Part shown: in pieces, positions 61,438 to 64,000 of the stretch
How positions within the stretch are numbered: the stretch's first letter is position 1
How the letters are laid out: each line of letters begins with the position of its first letter
Made by a program: the position numbers and the translations under genes
DNA from: Nautilus pompilius
Lineage: Eukaryota > Mollusca > Cephalopoda > Nautilida > Nautilidae
NCBI GenBank assembly: GCA_018389105.1
Contig: JACATO010001561.1
Location: 33,501-97,500 of the forward strand
Direction of reading: 5' to 3'
DNA: 64,000 nt
Notes under the pieces: generated by a model
Told to the model about the DNA's origin: nothing
The model's input: only the letters and a program-made list of their open reading frames with translations
Databases searched by the model: none

Positions 61438-62849
61438 TCACTAATCTTTAGTACCAAGATTCCAGGAGGAAGAGGTATTTAAAACAAAACTTTTTTGCTA
61501 TAATACGATAATATTTAATCGAAGATCTAATATTTTTAAATATATATAAAGTTTGTTCTTTTTCTAAAATTCTACGTTTTGTGGTAAAATCTAAAATTAA
61601 TTCGTCCAGAAACAAAATAATATTCAGCTTCCCACGGATGATTATTCTAAAGCAGGCTTTAACCCTAGGGAGACCCTAAAGAAGCGGATTGATTTACTGG
61701 AGACATTTCTAGTGCCGCGATATTGTTCTCCAATGTTAGTTAGCTTTTCCATCATCATTATCTTAAAAAAAACAAACGTTTTACAAATTAAAGCTGAAAT
61801 ATTTTCCCTGACTTTTAGCACTGGCCTGCTATTTATATTTAACTCCTTCAAAGGTGATACAAACACACAGTTACTTTCAATTTCATGACAACAAAATCAC
61901 TTTTTGTTTTGAACTCACAACAAAGAAACCAAGCTTGATCGTGTACTTAATATCAAATTTCTTGGGCAATGAATGGCAATAATAATTAATTCATTGATGA
62001 TCGTGCACCTGCAGGATGACGTCAAGTATCGTCGCGTACCACTTATTTTTCACAATGCTGGAATGCTACTTTTTGTCGTACGTAATTTCACTTTGCTGGT
62101 TGCCACATGGTGAAAATAATAAATTTTGGTTTTGAATTTTCATCTCATCAAGACTTTTGATTAGCAACGTTTACGCACCGAGATATCATAAAATTATTAT
62201 AAATCGATTTACAGTGACCGAAACTGAAGTAGAAAAAAAAAGTTGCCGATTTTCAATGAACAGATTTTAAAATATCTCTGGAAGTAAGCATAGTCTTTAC
62301 ATAACTATTTAAAAAAACTATTGTATACAGAGGGTCTTGATATACACATTTGTTTTGTTTTTTTAAATAGAGTTTATTTAAACTAGATATAACATAATCC
62401 GTCACGATCTGCGGACAATTAGAGTTGAAGCGTCTCTGTCCTATCAACGACGATTCTGACGGACATTTCTTCTCTTTTGGTGATTGTTGCTGAATAATTG
62501 TGCACAACACTCACGCAGTTTATATAGAAATATATTTAAATAGTAGAACTACGTGATCGATAAGTCTGTTAAAATATTTAAAAACTGAACAACGGCAAAT
62601 TGTTTATCTTCCACTGTAACCAATACGGGGAAATTTTAATAGAGTAAGTAAGATGTATTTTATTTGTAGTATCTTCTAGTAATGGGAATACGTTTTTTTA
62701 ACTTAAGGGACAAGTGTATGACTATATACAGAGCCCTGTCAGAAGGGAATGAGCGGCCTTGAAGCATAATCAATTTCTATCGTGGCATATATGTATAGTT
62801 TACGAGTGACACAAAGCAGAATAAACCATACCATTAATATCCGGTAGCT
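61438..62849. other. Unassigned AT-rich DNA
   Basis: No gene or recognised repeat is seen. Short minus-strand frames (61642-61866, 62253-62510) lack known domains. Confidence 0.5.
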
Positions 62850-63790
62850 TTATCACGTGTCCCCTGAACTGGTAGGACATGTGATGTGGATGCAATGAAA
62901 ATGGTCCCGATTTTGCTCAAGTTCAGTCACTTTTCCTTCAGGAGATGAAGGGCGTGAGTCGTTCCTCTCGCAGTCGACGATAGAGGCGCTCCCGGGACAG
63001 GGTCTGAGGTCACCAGAGAAGACGCTGCGGCCCCTTTTGTGCTTCTGTAGCCTGGTGTTCTGGAGGTGTGACAAATGGCGTCGTCTTTTTTTGCAGCAAA
63101 TATATGGCGAACGGCAAAAACTCTCTTGTTGGAAAAGTGGCACAAAATTATTGTCGAGAATGAATGTATATGCATCAGAATTCAGACGCCCATCGATGAA
63201 CACCAGGGTAGTCTATCGCTTCCCGAACTATTTCACTAAAACCGGTGTGTTGAACCCTGAGATAGGCCTCCTTAAATCCTTGACTGGTCTCTTGCTACAT
63301 TCCTGTTTGCCCATCTGACGTGAATCGACGTAAATGAGACTCATTAAAGAACAGACCCTTAAAATATCTGTATCATTTCATAGGCCAGTGCAAATTTGCG
63401 CTTTGCACTGGCGTCTGTAAGTAGGGGTTCTTGTCGAACCAGGTTTCTCTTGTATCCCAGTTTATATCAAGAACCTCAAGCCGTAGGCTTTGACAAATTT
63501 ACTGTATTGACGATGTCTGCAAGTCATGTGAGTGGACTGGAGCTCATCTGGCGATCAAGGGCTGCTTTGGCTCGTTATGTAATCATCAATGTGTATCCTG
63601 ATCGATGGTTAGCTACTTTTTCATTTGTCTGCAAAACATTACCAATGTTATGCACTGTTTCATTTGCGAATCCAAGGATCTGCCTTTTCTGCCTCTCACT
63701 TTGACCACAGTCTGATTGTCTAATCAGGTGATCTCGTGTACATTGTGTATTACGAGCGCCAAAGGTATGACGCTTCTTTAGCATTCTACA
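62850..63790 (-). pseudogene. Tc1-like transposase relic near the window end
   Basis: The minus strand, read over frames, begins with HTH-region remnants near 63780-63560, including AKAALDRQMSSSPLT and DIVNTVNLSK. Then come KPLLTDA-like sequence with SAKRKFALAYEM (about 63395-63440), VFIDGRLNSDAY at about 63160-63200, a decayed DNAPCHTSR motif (DDAICHTSR, about 63060-63090) and a final THALHLLKEK. The order and spacing fit a nearly full-length Tc1-type protein. Several stops and shifts make it inactive. Confidence 0.8.
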
Positions 63791-64000
63791 AGCTCCATTG
63801 TCCTATACACGTGCTATTTATAGCTAGTGCGTGAGGCCTTGTGGGTAAAATAGGCTGTTATTATTTTCACGGGTGTCATTCTATTATGGCTGGACTCTGT
63901 ACTCGTAGTCGACGTTGCTAAGCCAAAGACTGTTCATATTCTGTTTGTCTCACTATTAAAAGGTTCGTCAGCTGACATCACAAGCATCGAGGTGGATTTT
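63791..64000. other. Unassigned right edge
   Basis: This probably includes the 5' end of the Tc1-like relic, but I could not define its terminal repeat. No exon is seen. Confidence 0.4.

Overview
The window looks like invertebrate animal nuclear DNA, most likely from a mollusc or another lophotrochozoan. It is AT-rich and gene-poor, with long trinucleotide and dinucleotide microsatellites. It carries decayed cut-and-paste transposons (Tc1/mariner, pogo/Tigger, hAT), one decayed Ty3/gypsy retroelement and several tRNA-headed SINEs. There are no operons or bacterial-type genes, and almost every open reading frame outside the entries below looks like chance or repeat. The species assignment is an inference.

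The one gene I can identify with confidence is a LIM-homeobox gene of the Lhx3/Lhx4 (Lim3) class on the minus strand. Three coding exons are visible: the second LIM domain (51614-51816), the homeodomain (45274-45597) and the C-terminal exon (41770-42133). The first two join in phase at clean GT/AG sites. The C-terminal exon joins in phase only if one base is missing from a 6-base C run, which looks like a homopolymer error in the sequence. LIM1 and the start of the protein were not found and probably lie beyond position 64000, so at least 12 kb of upstream intron (51817-64000) is present. That interval and the 6 kb intron between LIM2 and the homeobox contain non-repetitive stretches that could be regulatory, but I cannot show this.

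Layout: 1-6.2 kb is an AAT microsatellite and featureless AT-rich DNA. 6.2-7.05 kb is a Tc1-like transposase relic. 14-16.2 kb holds a pogo/Tigger relic and a second Tc1-like 5' end. 17.27-17.73 kb is a 49-bp minisatellite. 18.9-19.3 kb is a third Tc1-like relic. 19.7-20 kb is a GA tract. 23.7-30.3 kb is a ~140-bp satellite-like repeat apparently broken by a gypsy relic and then by a ZMYM1-type hAT relic. 31.3-33.3 kb is a nearly perfect 0.99-kb tandem duplication. 34 kb is a SINE. 36.6 kb is another island of the satellite. 37.25-37.98 kb is a CT-rich array with ten perfect TGACGTCA palindromes. 41.8-51.8 kb is the Lhx3/4 gene body, with SINE and Tc1 insertions in its introns. 52-64 kb is the upstream region, with a SINE, a mariner-like HTH fragment, a 30-bp repeat and a Tc1-like relic at the end.

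I did not find a new biological system. The observations most worth checking are the CRE-palindrome array, the 49-bp array carrying TGACGTAA/GTAAGT, the exact duplication that differs only by 1-bp indels, the nested insertions in the satellite, and the single-base frame problem in Lhx3/4.
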